A DNA stretch of 64,000 nucleotides from Vandiemenella viatica (lineage: Eukaryota; Arthropoda; Insecta; Orthoptera; Morabidae), in contig CM061919.1 of NCBI GenBank assembly GCA_031002005.1, positions 172,777,121-172,841,120 of the forward strand, given 5' to 3'. Shown here piece after piece: positions 46,621-58,335 of this stretch. How positions within the stretch are numbered: position 1 is the first letter of the stretch; each line of letters opens with the position of its first letter. A model generated the notes under the pieces. The model did no database searches. It was not told the DNA's origin and saw nothing but the letters and a program-made list of their open reading frames with translations. Both the position numbers and the translations under genes were made by a program.

Positions 46621-47079
46621 AAAAAAATTAAAAATTTTAAGTTAAAACTAAAAATAAGCAAAATTTGAAGTCACAATCTATAAGACATGGGGAATTACCA
46701 CCAAAGCATTAGCTCCATCGCAATTAAAATTAACAATAAGAACAAGTGTTTGTATATTGACAGTAATAAATTGAATTAAACTCAAGGAAAATTAGCTGCC
46801 AAACTCAATTCCACAGAGCAATAATTAGCTATGAAAGTAATAATACTTTGAAAGTAATATTTCAACATACAACCAGATTTAATAAGTGAATAATAGTAGT
46901 TTAATTAGGATGCAGGTATATCATTATAACGTACAGCATATTGGTTATGAAGTTATCATCGTCATATCAATTAAATAGTTGTGCAACCAGAAAAAGTTTA
47001 AACATGTCAAAAATTTAAAGTTTCAATAAACCTTTATTAAAACATTTCCTGATAATTTACACAATAACTATGATCTTAC
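46621..47079. other. Intron 3, 5' part
   Basis: AT-rich intron. The donor GTAAGATC lies on the minus strand at 47079-47072. No element recognised. Confidence 0.5.
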
Positions 47080-47166
47080 CATGAAGTTTAATGTATGTGT
47101 CTGCCATCCACGCCATTTCACGAGCTCCAGTATTCAAATCTGGTGCAGGAACATCAATTCCCGGCC
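47080..47166 (-). CDS. GDH exon 3: PGIDVPAPD segment (87 bp)
   Basis: A small exon of 29 codons: (G)[28 protein letters not shown](G), with both end glycines split across phase-1 introns. PAPD carries the aspartate (D168 in bovine numbering) that GDH uses with the active-site lysine. The acceptor TTAACTCATTTCAG is good and the donor is GTAAGATC. The frame was not long enough to stand out on its own; it was found from the family motif and splice sites. Confidence 0.93.
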
Positions 47167-49215
47167 CTGAAATGAGTTAAACTGGATTTAACTCAAACAC
47201 AGTAATGATACAGACAAAAGTCATTATTAGAATTTAACTTGTGCATAGTGACAATCACGTATTCATAACACAGTGAATGTGTCTTCTTCCTGGTTTAGTT
47301 TCTAGTTGGTTCAGCACAAGTATTATTGCCGAAAGAAAGAAACATCGAAGTGATAATTGCAAATGCTCCAAGATCTAATTTTGCACTGAAATATCAAAAC
47401 ATTACTAATATCTGTGGCCAACTTTAATAAATATTAATTGCTTGAACAGAAAAAAAACTCTACCATATGGTACCAAATTAATTCATATTCAAAAAAGGCT
47501 GCAAAAAAATATTTATTAACTGCATGTTAAACCTGCAATATATTAAAGCTCAGAGGAATGATATTTCACAGAACAATTTGGCAGTAAAGGAAGAGAGGAT
47601 AAATTTTAATGTTCCAGAAAACTGAGAAGTCAAGACATGGATGTGTGAACGATACAAAATACCTGTAAATAGAAACAAAATTTTAAGATAGAAATAAGTA
47701 GTATTTAATCTGTAGTTTGATTAAAATTAGCACAGTGATTCCAAATTATTCTTAGTATGAGACTAATGTGGTAAATCATTTTAGAATGAAAAAGGGAAAA
47801 CAGTTGCTGAATTCATTTCCAGTTCCTTTTTATTTGTAATGAAGAAGTTATAAACAGATATGAAAACAGCATCATGAATTCGAAACACAAAGAAGAGATG
47901 CTCATAATGAAATGGATATAAGGATATAAGACCATCTGTTGGCAGTAATAAAATGTATCAAAACTTGGAGAAAAAGCTCTTCTTGATGAGCATCAACATA
48001 CAACATATACAATGAAGTCCAAACTGAAAGAGTTTCTGCTTCAGAACCCATTTTACTCTGTAAAAGAATTTTCTTCTTGGAATTTGGTAACTAAGAATGA
48101 CTGATAAAATAGTATATATGGTGTATGGAAGGGGAAGGTGACAAAATTATCCACAATTACTAAAATGATATATGGTTTTTCTTTCTGTTGAAACTTGACA
48201 AATGAACTAATTACACTGTTTACAAAATTTCACTTATATATAGTAACTAACATGGGATAGCATGCACTCAAAAACTGCTGTGAAAAATTATCATATTAAC
48301 AGGTTTTTAAGTAATTGACTGCTTATGAGTTGTTGGTAATATAATTGATATTGCTAATAGGTGTGTGTACTGTTCCACATAAATAGCAACTAACATAATA
48401 TAATATGTAGTCACAAATTACAGTGAAACCTTACATGGTAACTGGTTGGTAAGAAAATAACTGGTTATTAGATGCTGGTAACAAGTGTATACACTGTTCC
48501 ACATAATAAGTATTAATTAACTCGGGATTGTATTTGTAGATTACAGGAGATATTGGTTATACTAATGGGTTGTTGCTAACTTGTTGTCAATATATAATAA
48601 TATTATCAATTATATAGTAATATTGACATTACTAATAAGTGTATGTACTGTACCACATCCCCGAGATTATTCTCACATGGGATCAAAGTGAACATATCTA
48701 TCTATCTAATGTCTAAAAGTGCTAAGAATGATTTCTTACTGTATAGGTTGGAAAAAGACCATGCCTTCAGTAATTATTTGAAAGCCAGCTGTAGTAAATA
48801 TTGACTGGCAATAATATCATAAATTGAGAGGTTGCAGTACAGAGTTGATAACTTCCCCGATTGACTGTGCTGGCAATGGTACTTGAAGATATCACACACA
48901 CAAGAGCTTAAGTGATAAATAGTGCACAAAAGATGATGTTTTTATTAATTATCCCCATTGAGGACCCTAGTCCTGTTGCTTCCTGCAAGAAGCTGGAAAA
49001 GTCACTTTAGACTTTATGCCACAAAAATCAACCCAATGTATTTTCATAAATTTCTGATATTGTAGTATATACTGTGGATGCTCCATCATTTAGAAACAAT
49101 GTTGAGCTGTAACTTCCTTTGAAAAGGAACTGACTAACCTACCTCTAAAACTCTGGCAAAATCAAATCAGGCTGTGTACTACGTTTTCATAATATGATTA
49201 AGTTTTACACATTAC
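47167..49215. other. Intron 2 of GDH, no element recognised
   Basis: Two kilobases of AT-rich DNA. Between 48230 and 48660 several loosely repeated phrases occur (CTGTTCCACATAA, TAACTAACAT, ACTGGTTATTAGATGC), suggesting a very degenerate local tandem repeat of about 110-120 bases. Confidence 0.45.
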
Positions 49216-49416
49216 CTATGAAGCCTCTCTTCATCAACTCAATTGTATAGCGCCTTGTGATTTTCTCAAGTTCATTTACAGAGTAGCATTTTGGATTTAT
49301 TTTTATGCCTCCTTTCGATCCTCCAAATGGGATCCGAACACATGCTGTCTTAAAAGACATTAGGGAAGCAAGGGCTTCAACTTCATCATTGTCAACATGA
49401 ATGGAATATCGGAGCC
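49216..49416 (-). CDS. GDH exon 2: glutamate-binding and catalytic lysines
   Basis: A 201-base exon with phase-1 junctions on both sides. It reads [19 protein letters not shown], then [17 protein letters not shown], then [20 protein letters not shown] and ends KRGFIG. The lysine in SFK and the one in GGSKGG correspond to bovine K114 and catalytic K126; the K90 position (KGG) is at the end of exon 1. Acceptor CTGTTTCAG and donor GTAATGTG are present. [11 protein letters not shown] replaces the VDVPFGGAKAG usual in housekeeping animal GDH. Confidence 0.95.
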
Positions 49417-49599
49417 CTGAAACAGATTGCATCTCATTATTGCTAGCATGAAATTTTTCATTGTTAAAATAAAATAAAAAAATCTTTTTTTTAAAAAAAA
49501 AAAAAACTATAAGAGATTATTTAGATAGTTATAAAAGGAATTATTGGCGAAGGAATCGTTGTTTATCAAAGCTGATGAAATAATTGCATCAATACATGG

Positions 49600-49755
49600 A
49601 CTGGTAGCTCAGTGGTTGAGGTGCTAGATCTCGAAGTTCAGGGTCCTGAATTCAGGCCCTGGTTCTATTTATTCATTTGAGCTATGCAAGGACATTCTGT
49701 GGTTCAGATTCGACATTAAACAGTAGGTCCATGAAAAAGGTAAAAAAACAGGTGT
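49600..49755 (+). repeat. tRNA-related SINE-like sequence
   Basis: GGTAGCTCAGTGGTTGAGG (49606-49624) is an A-box and D-arm typical of a tRNA. The B-box region is altered (CTGAATTCAGGCCCTGG), and the body continues into a TTCAGATTCGACATTAAA stretch and an A-rich tail. It therefore looks like an old SINE rather than a functional tRNA. Confidence 0.5.
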
Positions 49756-50085
49756 GAAGGGAAATTGCCACTGAAGCGCATCGTAATTCACATTAAAATC
49801 TGAAGACTCGAGCGCAAACAAAACTTTGAAATTTTTGGCGTAAGTACTTTGTTAACTGAAGAATGTGCAAACTGTCATTTGTTATGGTTGTTGAGAGGAA
49901 GGAAGGTGCTTAAGATGAGTTTAAAATTAGAAACGCAAAGGATAGGAGTGGAATTATTATTGAAGAGAATATATGCAGAAATTGTAAAATGAATCAGAAT
50001 AAAATAAATAGTCTTCCACTTAAAATTTTCCCTACGAATGGGGTCCACTATATGGAAAATTGAAAGCCACTTTCTTTGATCTTAT
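49756..50085. other. Intron 1 sequence, no gene
   Basis: AT-rich DNA between the SINE-like sequence and the miniature element. Nothing recognised. Confidence 0.4.
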
Positions 50086-50093
50086 GCATATTC

Positions 50094-50147
50094 GGTTATT
50101 TGTTACGTGGCAATAGTGCATGCGGTATCGCCACGTATCAAATAACC
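50094..50147. mobile_element. 54-bp miniature inverted-repeat element with 8-bp duplication
   Basis: GCATATTC at 50086-50093 and 50148-50155 flanks 54 bases that begin GGTTATTTGTTACGTGGC and end with its complement (17 of 18 paired) around an 18-base loop. Eight-base duplications point to hAT or Merlin-type mobilisation. This is very small for a transposon. Confidence 0.7.
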
Positions 50148-50155
50148 GCATATTC

Positions 50156-51012
50156 TAATTGTAGGTTGACAAACTTTTGTTTTAGCACTGTGATTCCCCA
50201 CTCAGAAGTTACCACTAACGCGCCGAAAGTTACAGAAACATATGCCGTGAGAAGGCTCGGGTGTACCATGGAGGAAGGAATATATGGAGACGAAATAACC
50301 TTAAAGTGGTGGCCAACCCGCAGCCGCCTTAGAACAAAATTCCGACCCGCGAAATTCATCACACTTTTACAAAATATTTTTTATATTTAATTTTTAGTGT
50401 TACATATTTCTTTACAATGTGCATTTAGTACCATTATTAATATATTATCTATATTTACATTTCAGAATAATAGTAAGCATAATAATAATAACTCTCATTA
50501 TGTTTCAGTTTTTCACTCCAAAAAAAAAAAAAAAGTCTATACTGGGTCTAAATCTAATATGGGAATATATAATTTTATATGCGGCCCGCAGAATTATGAT
50601 GCATATCCAAAGTGGCCCGCAAGATCATTTGGATTGACTACCCTTGCCTTACATAAAAAAATACAGTTATCACTAGACTCTGGAATTTTAGGTTCTAAAA
50701 ATCTTATTTTAGGTAACATGAAAAATCAGAGAGGGAATGCGTGCAGTCAGTAAAGGAAATGTTTATCTTTTCTGTGTTTATCTGAAGTATGAAGAACTGT
50801 GGGACACAAATAATATTAAATATATGAACAAGAAATGAGGCAAAACAGTTTTAGAAAGTTATTTGTCGAATTAAATGAAACTGGAATGAACGTTCCGTCT
50901 GAAAAAATCTCATAAAAAAATTAAGAACATTAAGGACTCATATAGAAATGAATTAGCCAAAGTGAAGAAATCCTTGAAAAGCGGCACAGGAGTTGAAAAT
51001 ATATATAAACCC
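50156..51012. other. Intron 1 sequence with GGCCCGC blocks
   Basis: Two GC boxes (GGTGGCCAACCCGCAGCCGCC near 50310 and GGCCCGCAGAATTATG...GTGGCCCGCAAGATCATTTGG near 50582-50635) stand out and resemble subterminal parts of a non-autonomous hAT element. Ends and duplication were not found. The frames here (50076-50753) are not supported as genes. Confidence 0.35.
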
Positions 51013-51410
51013 AAATTATTTTGGTTTAACGAAGCGGATTCTTTTTATGTATTCTGTATTGTGAGGAACTCTAAACAAATACTCCAAAGACTTTAGGCTA
51101 TCATCACATGGCGAGTAACGCAAGGTGATCTCGAGTTTGATCTTACATGGAATCGCATATCTCATCAACGTATCTCTTTTCATAAGTTGAGGATTAAACA
51201 ATTCAAGTATTTCCTCAGACTTTCGTTCAGCTAGCCGCAGAATATTTCTGCAGGCTAGTGGATCCTCCGAAGCCAGTTCTCTCAGAAACAATGCAGAAGC
51301 CCCCACTTTTTCTCCTCACATATCTACTTTTTTTTTTTTCGACTTAGCAGAAGCCGAACGAATCAATCGTTTCAGAACTATACGACTTGATTTGTACGAC
51401 ATCATAACCA
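51013..51410 (-). pseudogene. PIF/Harbinger transposase N-terminal fragment
   Basis: The minus strand reads LFLRELASEDPLACRNILRL, then LMKRDTLMRYAIPCKIKLEI and TLRYSPCDDSLKSLEYLFRV before PHNT. This follows the HARBI1-like pattern (one residue set before the DDE core: MR.AI....L.ITLR.L..G.S...L...FR.....). The frame ends shortly after, the DDE domain is missing, and a poly-A/T interruption lies upstream at 51331. It could instead be a first exon, but no downstream exon was found. Confidence 0.55.
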
Positions 51411-51711
51411 ACGAATGAGGTTGATACGACACTTTGCTAGCAACTATCTATTCACACAAACCAGTAGCTCTGTGTGACTGGCTGGTAGCTGCTATAAACG
51501 CGGTGATCACTCGCTAATGTTTCTATCCGGTGAGAAATTATAAAACTAGTTAATCCACTAATTAAAGATGATTTGGAGATCAGTACTTTCGTCGTACCGA
51601 AGCTTTATGAAAACACACAGCCTCTGTGCGACTAACAATAAGAGCAAACACGGACCGAGTGACAATGACCTCATATAAGTTCTATTCAATTATTGGAAAT
51701 AAACACGTATA

Positions 51712-52032
51712 ATGGCCATAAATCGTGTATATGTGATTTTATGGGACCCTGATTTTACGTATCAAATACAGGAGATGGAGAGGGCGCAAAAAAAGGCTGC
51801 TAGATTTGTTTCTGGAAATTATCGCAGAATGCAGTCAGTGACGGATATGATAAAGGAGCTGAAATGGGATTCATTGCAAGACAGGAGGAGGATGAGGAGT
51901 GTCATGGGAGTGTACAGGGCGTATACTGGCGATGAGGCAGTCACTGTCACTGAACTGGCCAGAACTCACCAGTCAAGAATTAAAGTTATAGGCCTACATT
52001 ATCTATACTTTCATATTCCGCCTGTCTTTTAA
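51712..52032 (+). pseudogene. LINE reverse-transcriptase C-terminal fragment
   Basis: The frame reads VILWDPDFTYQIQEMERAQKK, AARFVSGNYRRMQSVTDMIK and LKWDSLQDRRRMRSVMGVYR before a YTGDEA stretch. These are the tail motifs of an insect LINE RT. Only about 100 residues remain; the rest is lost and the last 30 residues are unrelated. Confidence 0.75.
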
Positions 52033-53095
52033 TTTCCATATGGTGCAGCGAGTTCACGGAAACAAATTATGCTGTCTTCATGAAAGCGACACTACAAAAT
52101 AAAAAAAATTCTGTATTGTTATCAAAGTACAGATAATCGTCTAAAGAAACACGAAGTCTTCACACATTTGTTTGTCTAACAACAATTAAAAAAATGGCAT
52201 TATTTTGCAACCCATCAGTGTTCAAAGTATCTTCCAGCTTAAATTCGTCAGCATTTTATTTTGCAGAGATCTTCATACTTCTATTACTAGCTGGCACGAC
52301 TGCTAACTCGTTTTGAAACGTGTGCGGGCAGAGACAAGGAGAGGTACATGTGAATTGAGAACTTATTTCACTAGCAGTAGATAGCAGACATAACGCAGAG
52401 AAACCAGTTTTTTCTTTTGGGTGAACCGTCCATAAACAAAAGCAGTAGAAGTAATATTAGTTGGCACTATTTAGCGGCGCGTAGTAGTATTCGCGGTTAA
52501 TGGACGCTTCGGATTGGCCGTGATCACTAGCAGTCAGTAAACTAATATATGTATTATCCGCGTATTGTAGTTATTAATACTATACTGAGTAATAAAATTG
52601 CCTTGGAAACGCTCTCAATTTAATGAGACAGGTCGTAGAAACTATTCTCGAGTCTATTAATACGACATCCATTGAGTTAAATTTTATTCCATTCTTGAGA
52701 ATTTCCCGGCGTTTCTAAAATGGTTATTAAAATCATGCATACCAAATAAAAAATTTATAAAATAGGATGTCATGCAGCCTGGACCACAGTTACAGCGTTA
52801 GATACGATTTAAAAATTGGATATCTCCAATATGAAGTGCTATGGTTACGTTACACTATGGTCCAGGCTGCATTACGACCGATTCGCATATTTGTAAAAAA
52901 TTCAGTACTTTTTATATATGATGTATTTGTGCTAAAAGAAATGCAACGTCAACGAAAACAGCATAAAATTGGTTCCTACAATAAGAGTCTAACACAATGT
53001 TTCCAGTCGTTCATCCTCCAATCGTAATTGAGGCGCAAAGATACATATGTAAGAGGCTACATTGGCGGGACAGTTCAAATTAGATCAAGCTAAAG

Positions 53096-53203
53096 ATGGA
53101 AGTGCGAGGCATTGAAAATTTAATTAATCTTTTTTCTGGAGGAGAGGAAGCTACAATCAGGATTTTACAAGAGCACAATCTTCTACCTAACACACAGAAA
53201 TGT

Positions 53204-53237
<34 letters not shown>

Positions 53238-54023
53238 GTTGTCCAAAATGTCATTTGGTTCGAAGAGAAAAATGTGCCTTGAAATTTGCATTTGTGTGTC
53301 CAAAATGTAAATCTATATATAATATCATGAGAGGAACGTACTTTGAGAATATGAAAATTTCACCTAAAAAAGTTCTGATGTTAATATACATGTGGTGCTC
53401 TAAGGCAAGGGTATCAACAGCTGCAACACTTTCATGCGTTTCCAGAAACACAGTGAACCTGCAGTATTCTTTTTTTAGAGACATATGTTCTTGGCAATTA
53501 TTACAGAAGCCAGATTTGTTCACGTTTGGAGGACCAGGAGGAGTAGTACAAATTGACGAAAGTGTGATTTATAGGAGAAAATATAATGTTGGTCGAGTGA
53601 CAAGGCTAAAGTGGGTAATAGGTATTTACGGCGTGAAACAAAAAAGAGGAATTGTATGTTTAATCCCAAACAGAAAAAAACACATTGGTCAGAATTATAT
53701 TACAATTTGTGAAGCCAGGCGCTGAAATATGGACTGATAGTTGGCGTGGATACAGTTCACGGAAAACTTTAGGTAGAGTATCACCCTATTCACATCGTAC
53801 AGTCAATCACAAAAAATATTTTGTTGACCCGATAAGTAAAACTTGTACAAACTACGTCAAATCCTACCGGTCACGGTTGAAGCGACATTTACGTCAGTGG
53901 GACGTCATGGGATCTCAAATAGTAGAACAACACTTGGATCAGTTTATGTGGACTCAGATTTACGGAAAAAACATATATAGCATTCAAGAACATCACACAA
54001 CAAATTGCAGAGAAATATCGTGA
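53096..54023 (+). pseudogene. Merlin (ISXO2-like) transposase, frameshifted
   Basis: The first frame (53096-53725) starts MEVRGIENLINLF, has a zinc-ribbon pair (CCPKCHL ... CPKCKSIY), then VVQIDESVIYRRKYNVGRV with the first catalytic Asp. The second frame (53685-54023) carries the second Asp in EIWTDSWRGYSS and HRTVNHKKYFVDP. The frames overlap, implying a one-base slip near 53690-53710. At the third acid, family members read TNxxESxxSRLKR; here TNYVKSYRSRLKRHL has Lys for Glu. A run of 29 A (53207-53235) expands into lysines between the N-terminal region and the zinc ribbon. Dead copy on at least two counts. Confidence 0.82.
53207..53235. repeat. A29 tract inside a coding frame
   Basis: Pure A run that keeps the Merlin frame open as polylysine before CCPKC. 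It probably grew after the copy became inactive. Confidence 0.85.
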
Positions 54024-54032
54024 GTAACGTAT

Positions 54033-54286
54033 ATATATATATATTTTTTTTAATGGCTTCGGCGACTAAGCCATTTAGCCAGCTCAATGTGTTTATGATA
54101 TCTCTTCATGTGAATTTTTTAGTTTCTCCAGTGCGTTTATCCTTCCTATGTATAGACACCACAGGACGGACAGGACATTCACACAGACACACAACTCTTA
54201 AACATCCATGCCCGCGGCCGAATTCGAACCGGCGACCTTCGGCACGTGGTGATAGTGCTCTAGCCCCTACGCTACCGAGGCCGGCA
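54033..54286 (-). repeat. tRNA-derived SINE with 8-bp duplication
   Basis: TAACGTAT flanks it at 54025-54032 and 54287-54294. On the minus strand it starts CCGGCCTCGGTAGCGTAGGG (A box) and continues to CGCCGGTTCGAATTC (B box); the tail is a (TA)n/T run on the plus strand. Different body from the SINE at 26610. It inserted just after the Merlin transposase. Confidence 0.88.
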
Positions 54287-54294
54287 TAACGTAT

Positions 54295-55592
54295 TAATTA
54301 GCGGTAACTTCATCAGGTATGTAAATTTTACATTCTGCTTATCAAAGCTTTTTCTATTTTTTCCACAGCTGTATAACAAGTTACTTTGGTCCTGTTGATA
54401 CATGTTGATTCATATTTACGAAGATAAAACATAATTTTCAAGTCAATTGATGACTCACAATTTGAAGTTAATAAACTATGAAGCCTATTTTGAAATTATT
54501 TCAAAAAGTGTATAAAAGTATTTTTATAAATATTTTTAAACATCAATGCACCTTTTCCTTTCTAATTCATTAGTCGTTCATCTACTAAAGCGCAGTCGAT
54601 AATCGTTTCTGTTTAGGTTAAAATGCAGCCTGGACCTGACTAATTAGAGATACATACGATTGTGCAGATCTATCATTACCTTGGCGCCACAATCTGATGA
54701 CTAATTCTTGTAGAACTCGACGAAACAAATCGAAAATAAAGAATAAAGTTTTTGATATTTCGCTTTATTTTCGAGATATAGCAAGTAAAAATCAATTATA
54801 GGTATAGTTTCCTGTGCTTTTAGTGACGTTTCTTTGATCCGGGCCGTATTTCAACCTAACAACAACCATTGTTACAGTGCATTTCCACAGGGTAGATATA
54901 GTGATTATGATAAAAAAAATTAAAAAATCTGGTCCAGGCCGGATCTCAGTCTAACCGCCTCACTTTTGAGATACAGTATCTCGAGAACTAAGCTAGATAT
55001 CAAAGAACTTTATTTCCAATTTGTCCTGTCGAGTTACATACGAATTCATCATCAAATTTGGCTACAGCGAAATTTTACTTCTGGTCCAGGCAGCATTTCA
55101 GCCTAACGACGTCAATTTGGAGATACAATATTTTGAGAACCAAGCGAGATATCAAAAAAATTTTATTCTTTACTTTGTCTGTCTCATCGAGACACATAAA
55201 AATCCATTAAATTGCGGTGCCACGGTTATCGTAGAATCCCCAAAATTTGGTATCCGCAATGTCGTGTGTTATCGTGACGTTTAACTGTGGCTCATGTTGC
55301 ATTACGACCTATACGCTAACGATGTCATTCATTAAATATCACGAATCCAGTTTTACAACATAAAATAAATGAATTTCTTTAAGTTTGTATTGTAATGCAG
55401 CGTGGACCACACTAACAGGGATAGATACGATTTAAAAATTGGATATCCGTAATATGAAGTGCTGTGGTTACGTTTCACTATGGTCCAGGCTGCATTACGA
55501 CCGAATCGCATATTTTTAAAATTTGATTTCGTCAATAATCGCTTTAGTTTATGCTGTAATGCAGCCTGGACCATAGTAATAGCGATAGATAC
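54295..55592. repeat. Merlin interior with alternating ATGCAGCCTGGACC motifs
   Basis: ATGCAGCCTGGACC or its complement, with small changes, occurs at 54623-54636 (minus type), 54931-54940 (partial), 55083-55096, 55395-55408, 55482-55495 and 55559-55572, and also at 52772-52785 and 52859-52872. The pairs at 52772-52872 and 55395-55495 are both exactly 101 bases and share their interior, so they are two copies of one small palindromic unit. Confidence 0.7.
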
Positions 55593-58335
55593 GCCCGGTT
55601 TGATCGGGACAGTCCCGGTTTTTAGACAAAGTCCCGGTGTCCCGGCTGGTTTACCTTCCGTCCCGGTAAAAATTAAATTTGGTTATAAACTATAATTTAT
55701 AGATATAGATGATCAAAAATGTCTTAAAACAATTAACTGTGAAGTATAACTTAGGATAATTACTTTGTCATTTATTTAACTGTACTGTATGAAAAGTGAA
55801 AACTGTAAAAGAATGAGGGTCTGCTAATAAATAAATATAAAAATATTGTCATCACATCGCCTTGTCTCTCCAATCATGACCATGCGCATGGGCTCTCCGG
55901 GCGAATCCAGTATTGTACTAGTATTACACTCCTCGTGTGCAGTAACAATGTTACTGTATGTAACATTTGACTCGCCCACCTTCACCCCGTCGGAAGTCGC
56001 CTGCGATAGAAATGTCAGTCTGTTCCTGCCTAGCCTACAGTGCTTGTTGTGTTAGTGAGCTAACGCTGTTTTACAGTATTTGTGTTTCAAGTTTAAGTTC
56101 ATGCTTTCTCTGTGAAAATGCCAAAACGTTCGTGTAAATTCACTAAGATTTACAGAATGAATTTACTTTTTTGAAAAAGGTGGTCAAGGGGGTAGAGTTA
56201 AATGCTTACGTTGCAATTCCGAGTTTTCGGTTGCTGACAGTGGGCGATCCGATATAAAAGATCATTTGCAGTCTGTTAAACACAAAATGAGTTTAGCATG
56301 TGCTGCTGGCTCGTCAAAAAAGAGTAGTTTTTTTAAGACTGCAAGTTCTAATGAAAAAAACTTAGACTTAGCAGCGAAAGAGGTGACCTTTGCTTACCAC
56401 ACAGCAAACCATAGCCTAAGTTTCAATTCGAACTCTTGTTCATCAAAACTGATTTCCAAGTTTTTTGAGCCTAAATTCTCACTCGGAAAAACTAAGTGTG
56501 AGGCAATAGTTTTAAATGTCATAACTCCTTTAGCTCAGAAAGAGCTTAACGAAGACTTAACCAAGTCAAACTATGTATCTGTAAGCATTGATGCATCAAA
56601 CAGAAAGGAGATAAAACTTGTGCCAATTGTTGTGCGCTATTTTAATCCTAATTCAGGTGTGCAAGTAAAGCTTTTAGATTTCAGATCTGTGGCGGGTGAA
56701 ACATCGGAAACCCTGACAAACCACTTATGCTCTGTTCGTTGCAAAACGATTTGAACAACAAAGTAGTTGGCTTTTGTAGAGAGAGATAACTGCAACACTA
56801 ACTTCGGAGGTGTGAAAAGAGCAGGGAAAAACAACGATTTTCATCGACTCAAGAATAGCCTAGGGCGGGAAATCAATGGAATCGGATGTGGAGCACACAT
56901 TGTGCACAACTGTGTGCAAACTGCAGTACATAGTCTCCCAATCGATATTGAAGCCTTGCTCGTGAAGATTTATAAATACTTCCACATATACACAGTCCGT
57001 GTAACAAAACTAAAAGAATTTTGTGAATATGCCGAGGTAGAGTACCACAAAGTCCTTCAACATGGGAACACCCGGTTTCTATCAATGATGCCTGCGCTGG
57101 AAAGACTTTAACAAATTTTTGAAGGTCTGAAAGCATTTTTTTAGACCAAGAAATGTATCCATCAGCAATAAAAAAAAAAATTACTGATTCAAAGGGCGAG
57201 CTCTACTTGTGGTTTGTCCATGGACAGCTTGCACTGTTTAACAAGGCCATTCTGGGAATGGGAAAAAATAACACTACAGATTTTGAGGTTGCTGAAGCTC
57301 ATAAAGCTCTTAAAAGAAACCTGACAGAAAGAAAGGCTTCAAACTTTATCCCTATGGCCGCAAAGAACATCTACAAGAATCGAGATGAGCAAGTCCAAAA
57401 CAGTGTGAAAGAAGAATTTGATGGCTTTTATGAAAGATGCATTGCCTACTTGGACCTCTGGGAGAATAGTTTTGGAAACGCTGAACAGTTTTCATGGATC
57501 AATCTGACCAAAACAAATGCTGTTGATTGGATAAACGCTGAAACTTCTGCTGACACTATTAATAGAAGCCTTCTTGATGTACCCGGTATGAAAATAAACA
57601 ATGATCAGTTGTTTGACGAAGTTGTGCTTGCTAAGCAGTACTTGCAGTCAAACTGGGAACAGTGGAAGCAAGAGGCGGCCACCAGAAATGTGATTATTTC
57701 AAGTGAAGAAAAATGGCTCAGGCTGTTTCTTCACTTCAAGGAGAATCAGATAGAAGCCCCCAATCTGATCAACATTGTTGAGTATGCCTTCTGCTTACCT
57801 GGGACATCAGCACCAGTTGAGAGGGTATTTTCTTTGATGAACAATGCATGGACTGATGACAGGGGTTTGATGAAGGAATCTACAGTTAAAGGGATGATGA
57901 CATGTAAAATTAATATCGGATTAACTTGTGAAGATTTTTACAACAAGATTAAAACCAAAAAAGACTTTCTAAAAAAGTACATGTAAAAACTGTTAAAATT
58001 GTTATTCCTCATCCAAAGGGTTTCTTCTCACAATCTTACTTAGTTAACTGATTACATTTATATGTAAACACTCACATCTAAGAAGTAAAATATTTAAATT
58101 TGTATTTTAGTATAATTTATTATTACCCCTGGTTTAGGTTCCTAATCAGTAATTACTGATCATTAACCATTTATTAGGTATTCATAGCATTGAGAATAAA
58201 CTACCCTCTAAAACACTCTGAAACCCACCAAGGGTGTGGACCCTTGAATACCCATGACGCTGGGGGGGGGGGGGGGTGCATTCTAGCAGAGACAATATAG
58301 TGTCCCGGTTGAACATTTCAGAAATCTGGCAAGCC
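55593..58335 (+). mobile_element. hAT-superfamily element inserted in the Merlin
   Basis: The left side starts GCCCGGTTTGATCGGGACAG followed by repeated TCCCGGT boxes (55593-55665); the right side has GTGTCCCGGTTGAACATTTC and ends near GGCAAGC at 58335. The interior encodes a hAT transposase remnant. The flanks TAGATAC and TAGGTAT may be a decayed duplication, but the ends match poorly, so the boundaries are approximate. Fifteen G lie at 58262-58276. Confidence 0.6.
56118..57986 (+). pseudogene. hAT transposase with BED-type zinc finger, broken
   Basis: ATG at 56118 (MPKRSCKFTKIYR), then one or two one-base slips at 56155-56180, then KCLRCNSEFSVADSGRSD followed by HLQSVKH, a C2H2/BED finger. 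Next come the catalytic-core half (KSNYVSVSIDASNRKEIKLV, with the first Asp), a stop at 56752-56754, a second frame (CNTNFGGVKRAGKNN, CGAHIVHNC), a stop at 57109, and a long final frame 57153-57986. The final frame ends with the hAT C-terminal dimerisation motif (NIVEYAFCLPGTSAPVERVF). Insect and vertebrate relatives of this ZBED/KIAA1586-like branch exist (recalled). Non-functional here. Confidence 0.8.

Noticed and set aside
58262..58276. G15 tract as a G-quadruplex regulatory element
   Set aside because: A homopolymer inside a dead hAT element; simple slippage is enough to explain it.
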